34,261 bases of DNA from a bacterium (GCA_021813125.1 JAKALT010000012.1:1-34261); one strand, 5' to 3'. Shown: positions 8,528 to 17,783, counted from the first letter of the stretch. Made by a program: numbers and translations. The notes: a model not told the origin generated them from the sequence alone.

Positions 8528-9054
8528 AAGTCGCAGTCGGTTCTACTAATCCCGTTAAAATTAATGCCACAAAGCAGGCTTTTGCCAAAGTCTGGCCGGG
8601 TAAAATTTGGGAAATAGTCGGTGTCGAGGTTGCATCCGGCGTGTCCAGTCAGCCCTTATCCGACGAAGAATCCCTTAAAGGTGCCAAAAACCGCGCGAAA
8701 GCCGCGATCAAAATTGCAAAAGCCGATTTCGGAGTCGGTCTGGAAGGCGGAATCCACAAAACAAACGGGCTTTGGTTCGACACGGGTTGGGCAGTTGTCG
8801 TTGACAAAAAAGGCACGCTTGGGATTGGCACGTCAATCCGTATGCAAAGCCCGCCTTCTATGATGAAATATGTTAAAAAAGGGATGGAGCTTGGTGATAT
8901 CGACGATATGTTCTTTGGCAAGAAAAACACCAAACACAAACAAGGCCATTTCGGGTTGATGAGTAAAGGTGTACTCATGCGCAAAGAAGCCTACCAGCAC
9001 GGGGTAATATCGGCTCTTGTTCGCTTTCTCCAGCCTAGACTCTTTGAAAAATGA
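8524..9054 (+). CDS. Inosine/xanthosine triphosphatase, YjjX/DUF84 family
   Basis: MKVAVGSTNPVKINATKQAF, VEVASGVSSQPLSDEESLKGAKNRA and DFGVGLEGGI motifs. Confidence 0.85.
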   Translation: MKVAVGSTNPVKINATKQAFAKVWPGKIWEIVGVEVASGVSSQPLSDEESLKGAKNRAKAAIKIAKADFGVGLEGGIHKTNGLWFDTGWAVVVDKKGTLGIGTSIRMQSPPSMMKYVKKGMELGDIDDMFFGKKNTKHKQGHFGLMSKGVLMRKEAYQHGVISALVRFLQPRLFEK

Positions 9055-9575
9055 TATCAACTGGTGACATTTCAATCCGCCCGATGAAAGCGTCAGACTT
9101 CGGTTTAATGGCTAAATGGCTTTCAGATCCTAAAGTCTATGAATTTATCCATGGTAAGCCCAAAAATCTAGCATGGGTCAACAAAAAATACGCTCCCAGA
9201 ATTGCAAAAAAAGAAAAAATAAATTCCTGCATCATCGAATACCAAAATCATCCAATCGGCTACATCCAGTATTTCGACATTAAACCTTACGAGGCCGATT
9301 ATGAAATGGAAAATACTAATGATATTTGGGCAATAGATCTTTGGATTGGTGAACCCAATTTTTGGGACAAAGGTATAGGATCAAAAGCTCTAAAACTGAT
9401 AGTGGATCACATCTTCAAAGATAAAAAAGCCAAAAAAATTATAATCGACCCGCATGTTGATAATTTGCGCGCAATCCACGTTTACGAAAAAGTTGGCTTC
9501 AAAAAGGTTAAAATATTAAAAGCCCACGAAGCATATAAAAACACTAAAGTCGACGCTTGGCTCATGGAAAAATAA
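9051..9575 (+). CDS. GNAT acetyltransferase, AAC(6')-like subgroup
   Basis: LWIGEPNFWDKGIGSKALKLIVDHIF and DPHVDNLRAIHVYEKVGFKKVK. ATGA overlap with the upstream gene. Confidence 0.75.
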   Translation: MISTGDISIRPMKASDFGLMAKWLSDPKVYEFIHGKPKNLAWVNKKYAPRIAKKEKINSCIIEYQNHPIGYIQYFDIKPYEADYEMENTNDIWAIDLWIGEPNFWDKGIGSKALKLIVDHIFKDKKAKKIIIDPHVDNLRAIHVYEKVGFKKVKILKAHEAYKNTKVDAWLMEK

Positions 9576-9577
9576 TA

Positions 9578-10036
9578 ATGATCGATTGCACTTTTGAAAA
9601 CGGAAATAAAGCAAATTTAAGGCATGTTGTTGTCGACGCCATTTGTCTAAAAGACAATCAAATCCTCCTTGTCAAACGGTCCCAAAAAGTCCTCCAAACC
9701 GGGAAATTCGCACTCCCCGGCGGATTTTTAAACCGCGATGAAACTGCAGACCAAGCCGTAATTAGAGAACTTCTAGAAGAAACCGGCAACAGTGGCAAAA
9801 TCGTTAAACTATTACAAGTGCTGGATAATCCAAACCGCGAAAATGAAGACCGCCAAAATGTTTCTTTCATATATCAAATTAAGGTGGGGGAAAAAGTCAG
9901 CGACTCAGATGCAGAAGTTGATTCCATCCATTGGTTAAACCTTAATCAATTACCAAAAAAAGAAGAGTTTGCCTTTGACCATCACAATATCCTTACCTCG
10001 AACTTGGACAAAGTTGAATTAAAAGCGAAAGGATGA
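9578..10036 (+). CDS. NUDIX hydrolase
   Basis: Nudix box GGFLNRDETADQAVIRELLEETG. ATG 9578 is preferred over the TTG used in the ORF track. Confidence 0.9.
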   Translation: MIDCTFENGNKANLRHVVVDAICLKDNQILLVKRSQKVLQTGKFALPGGFLNRDETADQAVIRELLEETGNSGKIVKLLQVLDNPNRENEDRQNVSFIYQIKVGEKVSDSDAEVDSIHWLNLNQLPKKEEFAFDHHNILTSNLDKVELKAKG

Positions 10037-10051
10037 AATAATTAGAAAAGC

Positions 10052-10315
10052 ATGGACGGGAAAAGCCCAGAAGTAAATACAGGTAGCAATGATCAGGTCG
10101 CAGCTCAAGCAGAAACACCTATTGTCGCAACAACACCAACTCCAACCGAAATACCTACAAGCGGGCTAAGAGGAAAACTGCTATCCATGTTAGGCTTGGG
10201 GAAAAAGGAGCCAAAGCCATTTATTGAAGAAAAACCTCCGGTAGCCGCAGACAGCGAAGGGCGTGCAAGAATCGACAGGGATCAGCTCAGGCAAAAGCTG
10301 GAAGAACCCTCTTAA
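10052..10315 (+). CDS. Hypothetical small protein, Pro/Thr-rich
   Basis: ORF preceded by TTGAAT-N17-AATAAT and a 9-nt gap to ATG. Contains GLRGKLLSMLGLGKK. Confidence 0.55.
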   Translation: MDGKSPEVNTGSNDQVAAQAETPIVATTPTPTEIPTSGLRGKLLSMLGLGKKEPKPFIEEKPPVAADSEGRARIDRDQLRQKLEEPS

Positions 10316-10321
10316 TCTTAA

Positions 10322-11101
10322 ATGGCCGCAGAAAATCCCATTTACCCGCAACTTTCAATTTCCAAATTAAAATCACCTAACCGCTCTTGGGCAATCCCAA
10401 TTTTAGGAGGTCTTGCCAAGATAATTATCCTAATCCCTGTTTTTATCGAAATTGCCATTTTATTTTTATATGTTTTTATTCTGCAAATCATAAATTCCTT
10501 TTCGGTTTTATTTTCTAAAAAATACTGGCCCTATTGCTTTGAAATTTCTGTCGGAACTTTTAATTTAGTTACTAAAACAACCTTTTTCTTCTATGGTCTT
10601 TCGGATAAATACCCGGGATTTAACTTAAAATTAAATGGCGATTTTGATATTAAGTTTGAAATGCCCAAAAATCCCGGTAAATTTTTCGCAATTCCGATTC
10701 TTGGAATTATCGCAAGAGGCATTTTAATAATTCCTTATGCAATTTACACGCAAGTAATCGGAAACGGAGCTAAAGTTGGAGTAGTCGCCTCGTCAATCCC
10801 AGTCTTTTTTAATGGCCGCTACCCCGACAGTACTTTTGAGCTCGCAAGGGATTCAATGCGTCTTTCTCTTTCACAGTTTGCCTATTTCGCCGGCATTTCC
10901 GACAAATATCCAAGCTTCAAAATCGATCTGAAAAATAACCAGACAATAAAAATCGCACTTATCATAATTGGCACCATTATGCTGCTTTCACAGTGGAAGT
11001 TTAACCACAAGCCAAAGGATAGGGAAGACGGTTGGAGAAACTACTCACCCTACATGCAGCAATATCAAAACCAGATGCCCCCAAGGTACCAATTCCGCTA
11101 A
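10322..11101 (+). CDS. DUF4389-like membrane protein with two internal repeats
   Basis: Repeated FFYGLSDKYPGFNLKL / YFAGISDKYPSFKIDL, and paired hydrophobic blocks IPILGGLAKIIILIPV / IPILGIIARGILIIPY. Confidence 0.65.
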   Translation: MAAENPIYPQLSISKLKSPNRSWAIPILGGLAKIIILIPVFIEIAILFLYVFILQIINSFSVLFSKKYWPYCFEISVGTFNLVTKTTFFFYGLSDKYPGFNLKLNGDFDIKFEMPKNPGKFFAIPILGIIARGILIIPYAIYTQVIGNGAKVGVVASSIPVFFNGRYPDSTFELARDSMRLSLSQFAYFAGISDKYPSFKIDLKNNQTIKIALIIIGTIMLLSQWKFNHKPKDREDGWRNYSPYMQQYQNQMPPRYQFR

Positions 11102-11172
11102 ACGTCATAAATTTCCGTTGACATCATGGGTAAATCGTCGCCGGTCCGCTAATGTATGAACTCTGCAGGAAA

Positions 11173-11829
11173 TTATTGGCGCAAGCCCAATCTTGATTGC
11201 TTTTGGCCTACGGCGACTGCAAAATTAGCATTCGCTCTGCCAAAACGATATCTCATCCACTCGTTATAAATATAGGTTTCCAAAACTGTTAAGCCGGATT
11301 TAATCATCAGTTCTTGCAGGCGATCTGTAGAAAAAAAGTTGATGAATCTGCTTTTACCCGCTACCAAATCATCCTGTTCCCATTTATGGCCCTCACCATC
11401 ACGAGCCATCAAAAAAATAGTTCCGCCAACTTTTAAAACCCTTGTCAGTTCAGTTAGTGTCTTTTCAACCTCCACATCCGGTATATGGTGCAAAACACCT
11501 CTACACCAAACACCGTCGAAGGTTTCATCTTGAAAAGGCAAACCGCAAACCTCAGAACGGATTACTATATTTTTTGGATCTTTTTTAACCGCTTGGCGAA
11601 GCATATTCAAAGACAGATCAACACCTATTGCCAAGTCGCCCCTTTCTCCAAAAGTCGCCAGTTCTCGCCCAAAGCCGCAACCTGCATCAAGTATCACGGC
11701 CGAATGGCCAAGATGTCTGGTGAAGTGTACCAGGTCCTTACCCGGATCAAGAGAAGCCGCCTTTTGGGCATACGCCTCAGCCGTTTTGTCATAAACTCCA
11801 ACAGTTCTTAATGTTTCTTGGCTCGCCAT
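11173..11829 (-). CDS. Class I SAM-dependent methyltransferase
   Basis: VILDAGCGFGRELATFGERGDLAIGVDLS, LPFQDETFDGVWCRGVLHHIPD and LTELTRVLKVGGTIFLM. ATG 11829 is preferred over TTG 11835. Confidence 0.9.
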   Translation of the reverse strand: MASQETLRTVGVYDKTAEAYAQKAASLDPGKDLVHFTRHLGHSAVILDAGCGFGRELATFGERGDLAIGVDLSLNMLRQAVKKDPKNIVIRSEVCGLPFQDETFDGVWCRGVLHHIPDVEVEKTLTELTRVLKVGGTIFLMARDGEGHKWEQDDLVAGKSRFINFFSTDRLQELMIKSGLTVLETYIYNEWMRYRFGRANANFAVAVGQKQSRLGLRQ

Positions 11830-11879
11830 AACCAATAATTGTACTCTTCATGGTCAACTTTTAGAAATAATCGGGACCC

Positions 11880-11908
11880 TTGACAACCATTAGCACTCGT
11901 GGTAATCT
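11880..11908 (+). promoter_or_regulatory. Promoter TTGACA-N17-TAATCT upstream of hrcA
   Basis: Hexamers and spacing read directly. Confidence 0.75.
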
Positions 11909-11916
11909 ATTGCTAA
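11890..11916. promoter_or_regulatory. CIRCE-like operator TTAGCACTC-N9-TATTGCTAA
   Basis: Left half matches the canonical 9/9 and right half 7/9 (GAGTGCTAA expected), with the canonical 9-nt spacer. Overlaps the spacer and -10 of the hrcA promoter. Confidence 0.85.
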
Positions 11917-11934
11917 TTCGAGGTCAAAACTTGC

Positions 11935-12657
11935 GTGATTGATTTAACAGAACGCCAAAAAAACCTGCTTAGGGCTGTTATCGAAAAATATATCGAAACC
12001 GCCGAACCAATCGGTTCCGAAACTATCGAAAAAGAAGCAAAACTTGGTGTTTCTCCGGCAACTATCAGAAACGAAATGGTCAGGCTTACGGGCCTTGGTT
12101 ATTTGCGCCAACCGCACACATCCGCAGGCCGCATTCCAACTTCCATGGGTATGAAATTTTATGTTGACCAGCTGATGGAAGAAAAATCGCTTTCCCTTAA
12201 AGACGAAGTTGCCATTAAAGAAGAATTTAGGGACCAGTCGGAACCTTTCAACCGGCTTCTTAAACATATTTCCCAAAGCATGGCAAACCAAACCCGGTCG
12301 CTTGCTGTTGCAACCGACGAGGATGGCGACATTTACGCTTCCGGCATGGCCAACATATTAGACATGCCTGAATTCTATGATATCGATATCACCCGAACCG
12401 TTCTTTCCATGGTCGACAGGTTCGAAATGCTCAAGCAGATAATCGACCAAATGCGCGGCGAGGAACAAATTCGCATTCTTTTTGGAGACGAATTGGGGAT
12501 TCCATATCTTGAACCCTGCGGATTTGTTGTTACCCGTTATCAAATGGGAAACCACCGCGGGGTTTTGGGAATAATCGGGCCGTCGCGCCTTAATTACCCG
12601 ACGGTCATCCCGACAGTGCGCTATTTTTCGCAGCTTTTATCCGAACTGGCAAGATAA
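11935..12657 (+). CDS. hrcA: Heat-inducible transcription repressor HrcA, short form
   Basis: GTG start. LTERQKNLLRAVIEKYIETAEPIGSETI, GVSPATIRNEMVRLTGLGYLRQPHTSAGRIPT, and HRGVLGIIGPSRLNYPTVIPTVRYFSQLLSEL. Confidence 0.93.
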   Translation: MIDLTERQKNLLRAVIEKYIETAEPIGSETIEKEAKLGVSPATIRNEMVRLTGLGYLRQPHTSAGRIPTSMGMKFYVDQLMEEKSLSLKDEVAIKEEFRDQSEPFNRLLKHISQSMANQTRSLAVATDEDGDIYASGMANILDMPEFYDIDITRTVLSMVDRFEMLKQIIDQMRGEEQIRILFGDELGIPYLEPCGFVVTRYQMGNHRGVLGIIGPSRLNYPTVIPTVRYFSQLLSELAR

Positions 12658-12669
12658 TCACCAAACTTT

Positions 12670-13164
12670 ATGGCAAAGAAAAAGGACAACCAGATTAAAA
12701 AAGACCAAAGGCATCAGGAGCTGGAAGACAGGCTGAAGCGAACCATGGCCGACTACCAAAACCTGGAAAGAAGAATCGAAGAAGAAAGAAGGCTGCTTTC
12801 CAAGCTTTCGGCCATGCTTCTTGTCGAAAAACTTTTGCCTGTTCTGGACAATTTGGAAAATGCCCAGGCTCACCTAAAAGATGAAGGTTTGGCTATAGTC
12901 ATCAAACAGTTTAAAGATATCCTTACCCAAGAAGGTGTTGAGGAAATTGAGGCACTAGGTCAGTCATTTGACCCGAACCAGCACGAAGCAGTCGAAACAC
13001 AGGAAGGGGAAAACGATAACACCGTTGCCCGCATCATCGCTAAAGGTTATAAAATAGAAGATAAGGTTATCCGTCCGGCAAAAGTTGTTGTCACAAAGTC
13101 CGGAACACCAAATCAAATGGACCAAGAACGCGAAGAAGAAAAATTTCAAATGGAGGATCAATAA
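12670..13164 (+). CDS. grpE: Nucleotide exchange factor GrpE
   Basis: Coiled-coil N-terminus, DYQNLERRIEEE, KLLPVLDNLENA, FDPNQHEAVE, GYKIEDKVIRPAKVVV. Confidence 0.93.
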   Translation: MAKKKDNQIKKDQRHQELEDRLKRTMADYQNLERRIEEERRLLSKLSAMLLVEKLLPVLDNLENAQAHLKDEGLAIVIKQFKDILTQEGVEEIEALGQSFDPNQHEAVETQEGENDNTVARIIAKGYKIEDKVIRPAKVVVTKSGTPNQMDQEREEEKFQMEDQ

Positions 13165-13284
13165 ATGAGCCAAAGAAACAGCAAAGTTATATCAGCAGGT
13201 CGCCTTGGCACACTACGTTCATGCCAATGGCGCTCCTCTGATATTTCTTTACTCAAAGATCATTATATGGAGGTAGCGGAATGA
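13165..13284 (+). CDS. Candidate 39-aa microprotein between grpE and dnaK
   Basis: [42 protein letters not shown] abuts the grpE stop, GGAGGA lies upstream, and the stop overlaps dnaK ATG as ATGA. Not in the ORF track (too short). Confidence 0.4.
   Translation: MSQRNSKVISAGRLGTLRSCQWRSSDISLLKDHYMEVAE
13201..13232 (+). other. Stable hairpin CGCCTTGGCA / TGCCAATGGCG between grpE and dnaK
   Basis: Ten-bp stem with one bulged base and an 11-nt loop, read directly. Confidence 0.5.
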
Positions 13285-15191
13285 GTAAAGTAATTGGCAT
13301 TGATTTAGGAACCACGAACTCGGTAGTCGCCGTTGTGGAAGCCGGCAAACCTAAGGTTATTCACAGCTCGGAAGGCCGAAACATCATCCCGTCCGTTGTC
13401 GACCCTGTAAAACACGTTGTTGGCGATGTTGCCAAGCGCCAGATGGTAGTCAATCCCAAAACCACGATCTTTTCAATCAAGCGTCTAATGGGCCGCAAAT
13501 TCAAAGACCCCGAAGTCCAAAAAGACCTCAAATGGCTTCCATATGAAATTAAATCCGGCCGTGAAGGCATGGCGGTGGTTTCCGTCGAGGGCAAAGATTA
13601 CACTCCTCAGGAAATTTCCGCGATGATCTTAGGCAAAATTAAGGCAGACGCCGAAGCTTATCTTGGTGAAAAAGTTGAACAAGCTGTCATTACAGTCCCC
13701 GCCTATTTTGACGATTCCCAGCGCCAGGCCACCAAACAAGCCGGCGAAATTGCCGGCCTTAAGGTTGACCGCATCATCAACGAACCGACAGCCGCAGCTC
13801 TTGCTTATGGCTTGGAAAAATCCCACGCCCACACCATTGCTGTTTACGATTTGGGCGGCGGCACTTTCGACATATCCATTTTGGAACTTGGCGAAGGAGT
13901 TTTTGAAGTTAAAGCCACAAATGGTGACACCCATCTTGGCGGTGACGACTTCGACGCCAAGATAGTTGAATACCTCGCGGAAGAATTTAAAAAAGATTCG
14001 GGTATGGACATTACCAAGGACCGCCCGGCGCTCCAACGCCTTCGCGACGCAGCCGAAAAAGCCAAAATCGAACTTTCTACAACAACAGAAGCCGAAGTTT
14101 CCATTCCCTATCTAACAGCCGATAACACCGGCCCGAAACATTTGCAGCTCAAGCTTACCCGCGCCAAGCTGGAATCAATAGTTGGCGATCTGGTCACAAA
14201 AACCCTCGACCCGGTTAAATCCTGCTTAAAAGACGCCAAAATCACGGCCAAAGACGTCGACGAAGTAGTTATGGTCGGCGGAATGACCAGGATGCCCCTG
14301 GTTGTCAAAAACGTCCATGAATTTTTCGGTAAAGAACCCAATAAAAGTATTAACCCCGACGAAGTAGTTGCAATCGGCGCTGCAGTCCAGGGCGCAGTTT
14401 TAACCGGCGAAATGAAGGAAATGGTCCTTCTGGATGTTACGCCCCTTACTTTAGGTATCGAAACTTTGGGATCCGTATCCACACCTCTTATCACCCGAAA
14501 CACAACCGTTCCGACCTCAAAAACCGAAACTTTTTCAACGGCTGCGGATAACCAAACATCTGTTGAGATAAACGTCCTTCAGGGCGAACGCCCGATGGCA
14601 GCCGACAACAAATCCCTCGGCCGCTTCATTTTAGACGGCATTCCTCCCGCACCGCGCGGTGTTCCGCAAGTTGAAGTCACATTCGACTTGGATGCATCCG
14701 GAATTTTAAACGTTAAAGCCAAAGACAAGGCAACAGGCAAGGAACAATCCATAAAAATCACCGGCTCAACAGGCTTAACCGACGAAGAGATTAAGCGCAT
14801 GACTCGCGAGGCTGAAGAGCACGCCAAGGAAGACGAAGAGAAAAAAGGCGAAATTGAAACCAGAAACCAGGCAGACGCCCTAATCTACCAGGCCGAAAAG
14901 GCTCTTAAAGACGGCGGCGACAAAGTCCCGGCCGATGTTAAGACCGAAGTTGAGGAAAAGATCAAAGCCCTCAAGGAAATCCAATCCACCGGCACAGTGG
15001 ATGAGGTTAAAGCCAAAACCGAAGAACTCTCGTCTGTACTTTCCAAAATAGGTGAATCCATGTACAAAGGCCAGGAAGCACCTTCCGGCGAGCCAACTCC
15101 TGGGTCAAACGGCCAAACGCCGCCCCAAGACGACCAGTCAGCCGACAATCAATCGGACAAAGTAGAAGAAGGGGAAGTGGTTAAAGAATAA
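13281..15191 (+). CDS. dnaK: Molecular chaperone DnaK (Hsp70)
   Basis: [52 protein letters not shown] and [19 protein letters not shown] Shine-Dalgarno. Confidence 0.98.
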   Translation: MSKVIGIDLGTTNSVVAVVEAGKPKVIHSSEGRNIIPSVVDPVKHVVGDVAKRQMVVNPKTTIFSIKRLMGRKFKDPEVQKDLKWLPYEIKSGREGMAVVSVEGKDYTPQEISAMILGKIKADAEAYLGEKVEQAVITVPAYFDDSQRQATKQAGEIAGLKVDRIINEPTAAALAYGLEKSHAHTIAVYDLGGGTFDISILELGEGVFEVKATNGDTHLGGDDFDAKIVEYLAEEFKKDSGMDITKDRPALQRLRDAAEKAKIELSTTTEAEVSIPYLTADNTGPKHLQLKLTRAKLESIVGDLVTKTLDPVKSCLKDAKITAKDVDEVVMVGGMTRMPLVVKNVHEFFGKEPNKSINPDEVVAIGAAVQGAVLTGEMKEMVLLDVTPLTLGIETLGSVSTPLITRNTTVPTSKTETFSTAADNQTSVEINVLQGERPMAADNKSLGRFILDGIPPAPRGVPQVEVTFDLDASGILNVKAKDKATGKEQSIKITGSTGLTDEEIKRMTREAEEHAKEDEEKKGEIETRNQADALIYQAEKALKDGGDKVPADVKTEVEEKIKALKEIQSTGTVDEVKAKTEELSSVLSKIGESMYKGQEAPSGEPTPGSNGQTPPQDDQSADNQSDKVEEGEVVKE

Positions 15192-15430
15192 TGACTAAAG
15201 ACTCCGAACCAGGCACCGTACGACCCACAGCCTCCGAGGCAGAATCAACTACAGCTCAAATGCTTGATATGCACAGAGCCAGACGCATGCGGTCAGGACA
15301 GTCGTGGTCTGATTATTGGGGAGAGGGTCCCACCAAAGCACTTGCACGGATGCCTAGGGTCAAACATGTTGGTGAGATGACAGACAATGAACGCACGAAA
15401 CTTTATCGAAAACTAGCTGGGCAATTCTAA
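15191..15430 (+). CDS. Hypothetical small protein, 79 aa
   Basis: TAATG overlap with the dnaK stop. The stop directly abuts the next ATG. Confidence 0.6.
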   Translation: MTKDSEPGTVRPTASEAESTTAQMLDMHRARRMRSGQSWSDYWGEGPTKALARMPRVKHVGEMTDNERTKLYRKLAGQF

Positions 15431-15847
15431 ATGGCCAAACTTTCAACCGACATTTTTGTCCTTTGCGATTACGCATCTGTTTCTCAGGAGCAAAAGCTTT
15501 CAATAATCGGCATTTTCGACCAGTTTTTTGTAGCTAATCTTCCCACAACCTGGCCAAAAATGTATTTGGTTGCCGTAGTTTCAGGCGAACCTGGCAAAGA
15601 ATATCCACTCACCTTAAAACTTGTCACCCCGACAAAAGAGCAAAACAGCAATTTCCCGGACAAGGAATTCAAGATCACTTTGGGCCAAAACGGCAAAGCC
15701 AATGTCATGACGGAACTGGTCAACTTCCCGCTTGCTGCTGCCGGTACTTACAAAGTCCAGTTGGTCGACGGTAAAGAACTGGTTGGCGAATTGGAATTCA
15801 AAGTCAACAAAACTACTGCTACTTACGAACCGAATAAAGTTAACTAA
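15431..15847 (+). CDS. DUF6941-like protein
   Basis: MAKLSTDIFVLCDYASVSQEQKLSIIGIFDQFFV...TWPKMYLVAVV resembles this family from memory. Predicted beta-rich. Confidence 0.65.
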   Translation: MAKLSTDIFVLCDYASVSQEQKLSIIGIFDQFFVANLPTTWPKMYLVAVVSGEPGKEYPLTLKLVTPTKEQNSNFPDKEFKITLGQNGKANVMTELVNFPLAAAGTYKVQLVDGKELVGELEFKVNKTTATYEPNKVN

Positions 15848-15848
15848 C

Positions 15849-15952
15849 GAAAGGTATCAAAAGTATCAAATGGGTCAAAAGCATCAAAAGTCAGAATCAA
15901 CTACTATTTGCATTTGATACCCCCGATACATTTGAGACCTTTGAAACTTTTA
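15849..15952. repeat. Nonamer-based inverted-repeat element upstream of dnaJ
   Basis: Left arm AAAGGTATC-AAAAGTATC-AAATGGGTC-AAAAGCATC-AAAAG. Reverse complement of the right arm is AAAAGTTTC-AAAGGTCTC-AAATGTATC-GGGGGTATC-AAATG. Confidence 0.75.
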
Positions 15953-15962
15953 TAATGTAACC

Positions 15963-16832
15963 ATGGCAACTACCCGCGACTACTACGATATACTTGGTGT
16001 TTCTAAAAACGCCTCGGCCGAAGATCTAAAAAAAGCTTATCGTACGCTGGCGCGAAAACACCACCCGGACGTCGACAAGACAGAAGGCGCCGAGCAAAAA
16101 TTCAAGGAAATTAACGAAGCCTACCAGGTTCTTTCCGATCCCCAGAAAAAATCTGCATACGACCAGTTCGGCCATGCTGCCTTTCAGCAGGGTGGAATGG
16201 GAAGTGCTGCGGGCCAGGGCCCGTTTGGCGGATTCGGCGGTGGCCAAGGTGGCTTTCGCACATACACTTGGTCTAGTGGCGGCGGCCAGGGCCAGGATTT
16301 TGGAGGCTTTGCCGACCCTTTTGACATTTTCGAAGCATTTTTCGGCGGCCAATCACCTTTCGGCCGCGAAGCGCGCCTTCCCCGATACGCTATAAACCTA
16401 ACCTTTGAGGAAGCCATTAAAGGAGTCCAAAAGGAAATCGCAATAGACGGTAAGAAACAAAAGGTCAAAATTCCGGCCGGTGTCGACGACGGGTCCGAAA
16501 TCCGCTTTTCAAACTACATTCTGGTATGCCAAGTTTCCCAAAGCTCGAAATTCAGAAGAAGGGGATACGACATTGTTACCGAAAAGGAAATTTCCTATTC
16601 TCAAGCCGCCCTCGGCACGGTTGCCGAAATAGAAACTGTCGAAGGCCCGGTTAAAATCCGAATCCCTGCCGGTACTCAACCAGGCACCCAAATCCGCCTT
16701 AAAGGCAAAGGGGTCAAGCACGTCAACGGCCACGGCCAAGGCGACCACTATGTAATAATCCGCCTCAAAATCCCCACTAAACTTTCCCGGGACCAGAAAA
16801 GGCTACTGGAAGAATTAGACGATTTGACTTAA
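15963..16832 (+). CDS. dnaJ: DnaJ/CbpA-type co-chaperone without a zinc finger
   Basis: J-domain [34 protein letters not shown] with HPD, G/F region, C-terminal substrate domain. No CxxCxGxG repeats. Confidence 0.92.
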   Translation: MATTRDYYDILGVSKNASAEDLKKAYRTLARKHHPDVDKTEGAEQKFKEINEAYQVLSDPQKKSAYDQFGHAAFQQGGMGSAAGQGPFGGFGGGQGGFRTYTWSSGGGQGQDFGGFADPFDIFEAFFGGQSPFGREARLPRYAINLTFEEAIKGVQKEIAIDGKKQKVKIPAGVDDGSEIRFSNYILVCQVSQSSKFRRRGYDIVTEKEISYSQAALGTVAEIETVEGPVKIRIPAGTQPGTQIRLKGKGVKHVNGHGQGDHYVIIRLKIPTKLSRDQKRLLEELDDLT

Positions 16833-16852
16833 AAATTCCAAAAGTATATATT
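16824..16852 (+). promoter_or_regulatory. Promoter TTGACT-N17-TATATT, 8 nt before ATG 16861
   Basis: Hexamers and spacing read directly. Confidence 0.6.
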
Positions 16853-16860
16853 TCTGGACT

Positions 16861-17427
16861 ATGATTGCGGAATTCGAACGAACTTTATTTGAACCAGGTA
16901 CTTTTGATTGGCCCACGAATGAAATTGTCGGAGATTTTACCGACCGTTATTATTACTTTATCGAGAGAAATTCTGCCAGCACGGGGGCAAAAATAGAATA
17001 TCTAGAATCAGGGTATTGGCAAGCAAATTGGAGAAATTATTACAGAGGAAGGATTCCTGTAAATTGGGGGATCTCCCCCCATGACATAGCAGACGACTTA
17101 AGAGAAGCAAAAAGCTGCAATATACAACTAAGTTCGATCTTGGTAGAGGCGGCCCTTTCGCACCCCGAAAATGTGGCAGCGGTATCTGCCGGCACGTATC
17201 AAAGATTAAATTTATCTCAACTCGCGCAACTTCTAGCTCGTAATTTGTCAGAAGAGGAACTTAGCGATATTTATGTTGGACAGATAGACTTTGGTTTAAC
17301 GGACGAAATATGGGAGGAAGCGCTCAAAGAAAGCAAGAAAATAGATCCTAGAGATATTCCTTGTTTGCAAGAGGCAAATAGAGTGATTATTACCTGCGAG
17401 CTTAAACCAAACACTAGAAAAAAATAA
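16861..17427 (+). CDS. Hypothetical protein, 188 aa
   Basis: Intact ORF with a well-placed promoter. Confidence 0.65.
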   Translation: MIAEFERTLFEPGTFDWPTNEIVGDFTDRYYYFIERNSASTGAKIEYLESGYWQANWRNYYRGRIPVNWGISPHDIADDLREAKSCNIQLSSILVEAALSHPENVAAVSAGTYQRLNLSQLAQLLARNLSEEELSDIYVGQIDFGLTDEIWEEALKESKKIDPRDIPCLQEANRVIITCELKPNTRKK

Positions 17428-17459
17428 AGCAAAATCCAATTTTTGCTATAATTTTTCCA

Positions 17460-17762
17460 TTGCAAAACAATCTTTTTGTCTACGGAACATTAAAAGACCC
17501 GCAAAGCCGAAAACAGGTTTTGGGCAGGGTTGTCACGGGTACACCTGATGCTTTACAGGGTTACGGAATGACGCAAATTGAAATTGGAGGAGAAGTCTAC
17601 CCGGCTCTAGAACCCAAAGCTAGAAACATAATAAATGGTTTGGTTTTGCAAATCACAGATGAAGAGTTAAAAAAGGCCGACGACTACGAAACATCCGCTT
17701 ATAAACGGAATAAAGTCGTCCTCAAAAGCGGCACAAAAGCTTGGGTTTATCTAAAAAAATAA
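17460..17762 (+). CDS. Gamma-glutamylcyclotransferase (AIG2/GGCT-like) family protein
   Basis: LFVYGTLKDPQSRKQVLG, YPALEP and LKKADDYETSAYKR. TTG start 7 nt after TATAAT. Confidence 0.8.
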   Translation: MQNNLFVYGTLKDPQSRKQVLGRVVTGTPDALQGYGMTQIEIGGEVYPALEPKARNIINGLVLQITDEELKKADDYETSAYKRNKVVLKSGTKAWVYLKK

Positions 17763-17783
17763 CTATTTTGCTATACTTTCCTC

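Noticed and set aside
13629-14503. Several antisense ORFs over dnaK (87-135 aa) and over other conserved genes in the ORF track
   Set aside because: They are shadow ORFs opposite well-supported conserved coding sequences, with no family motifs or promoters of their own.
15849-15952. CRISPR-like repeat array
   Set aside because: The units are 9 nt, contiguous without unique spacers, and arranged as facing inverted arms. No cas genes are nearby.
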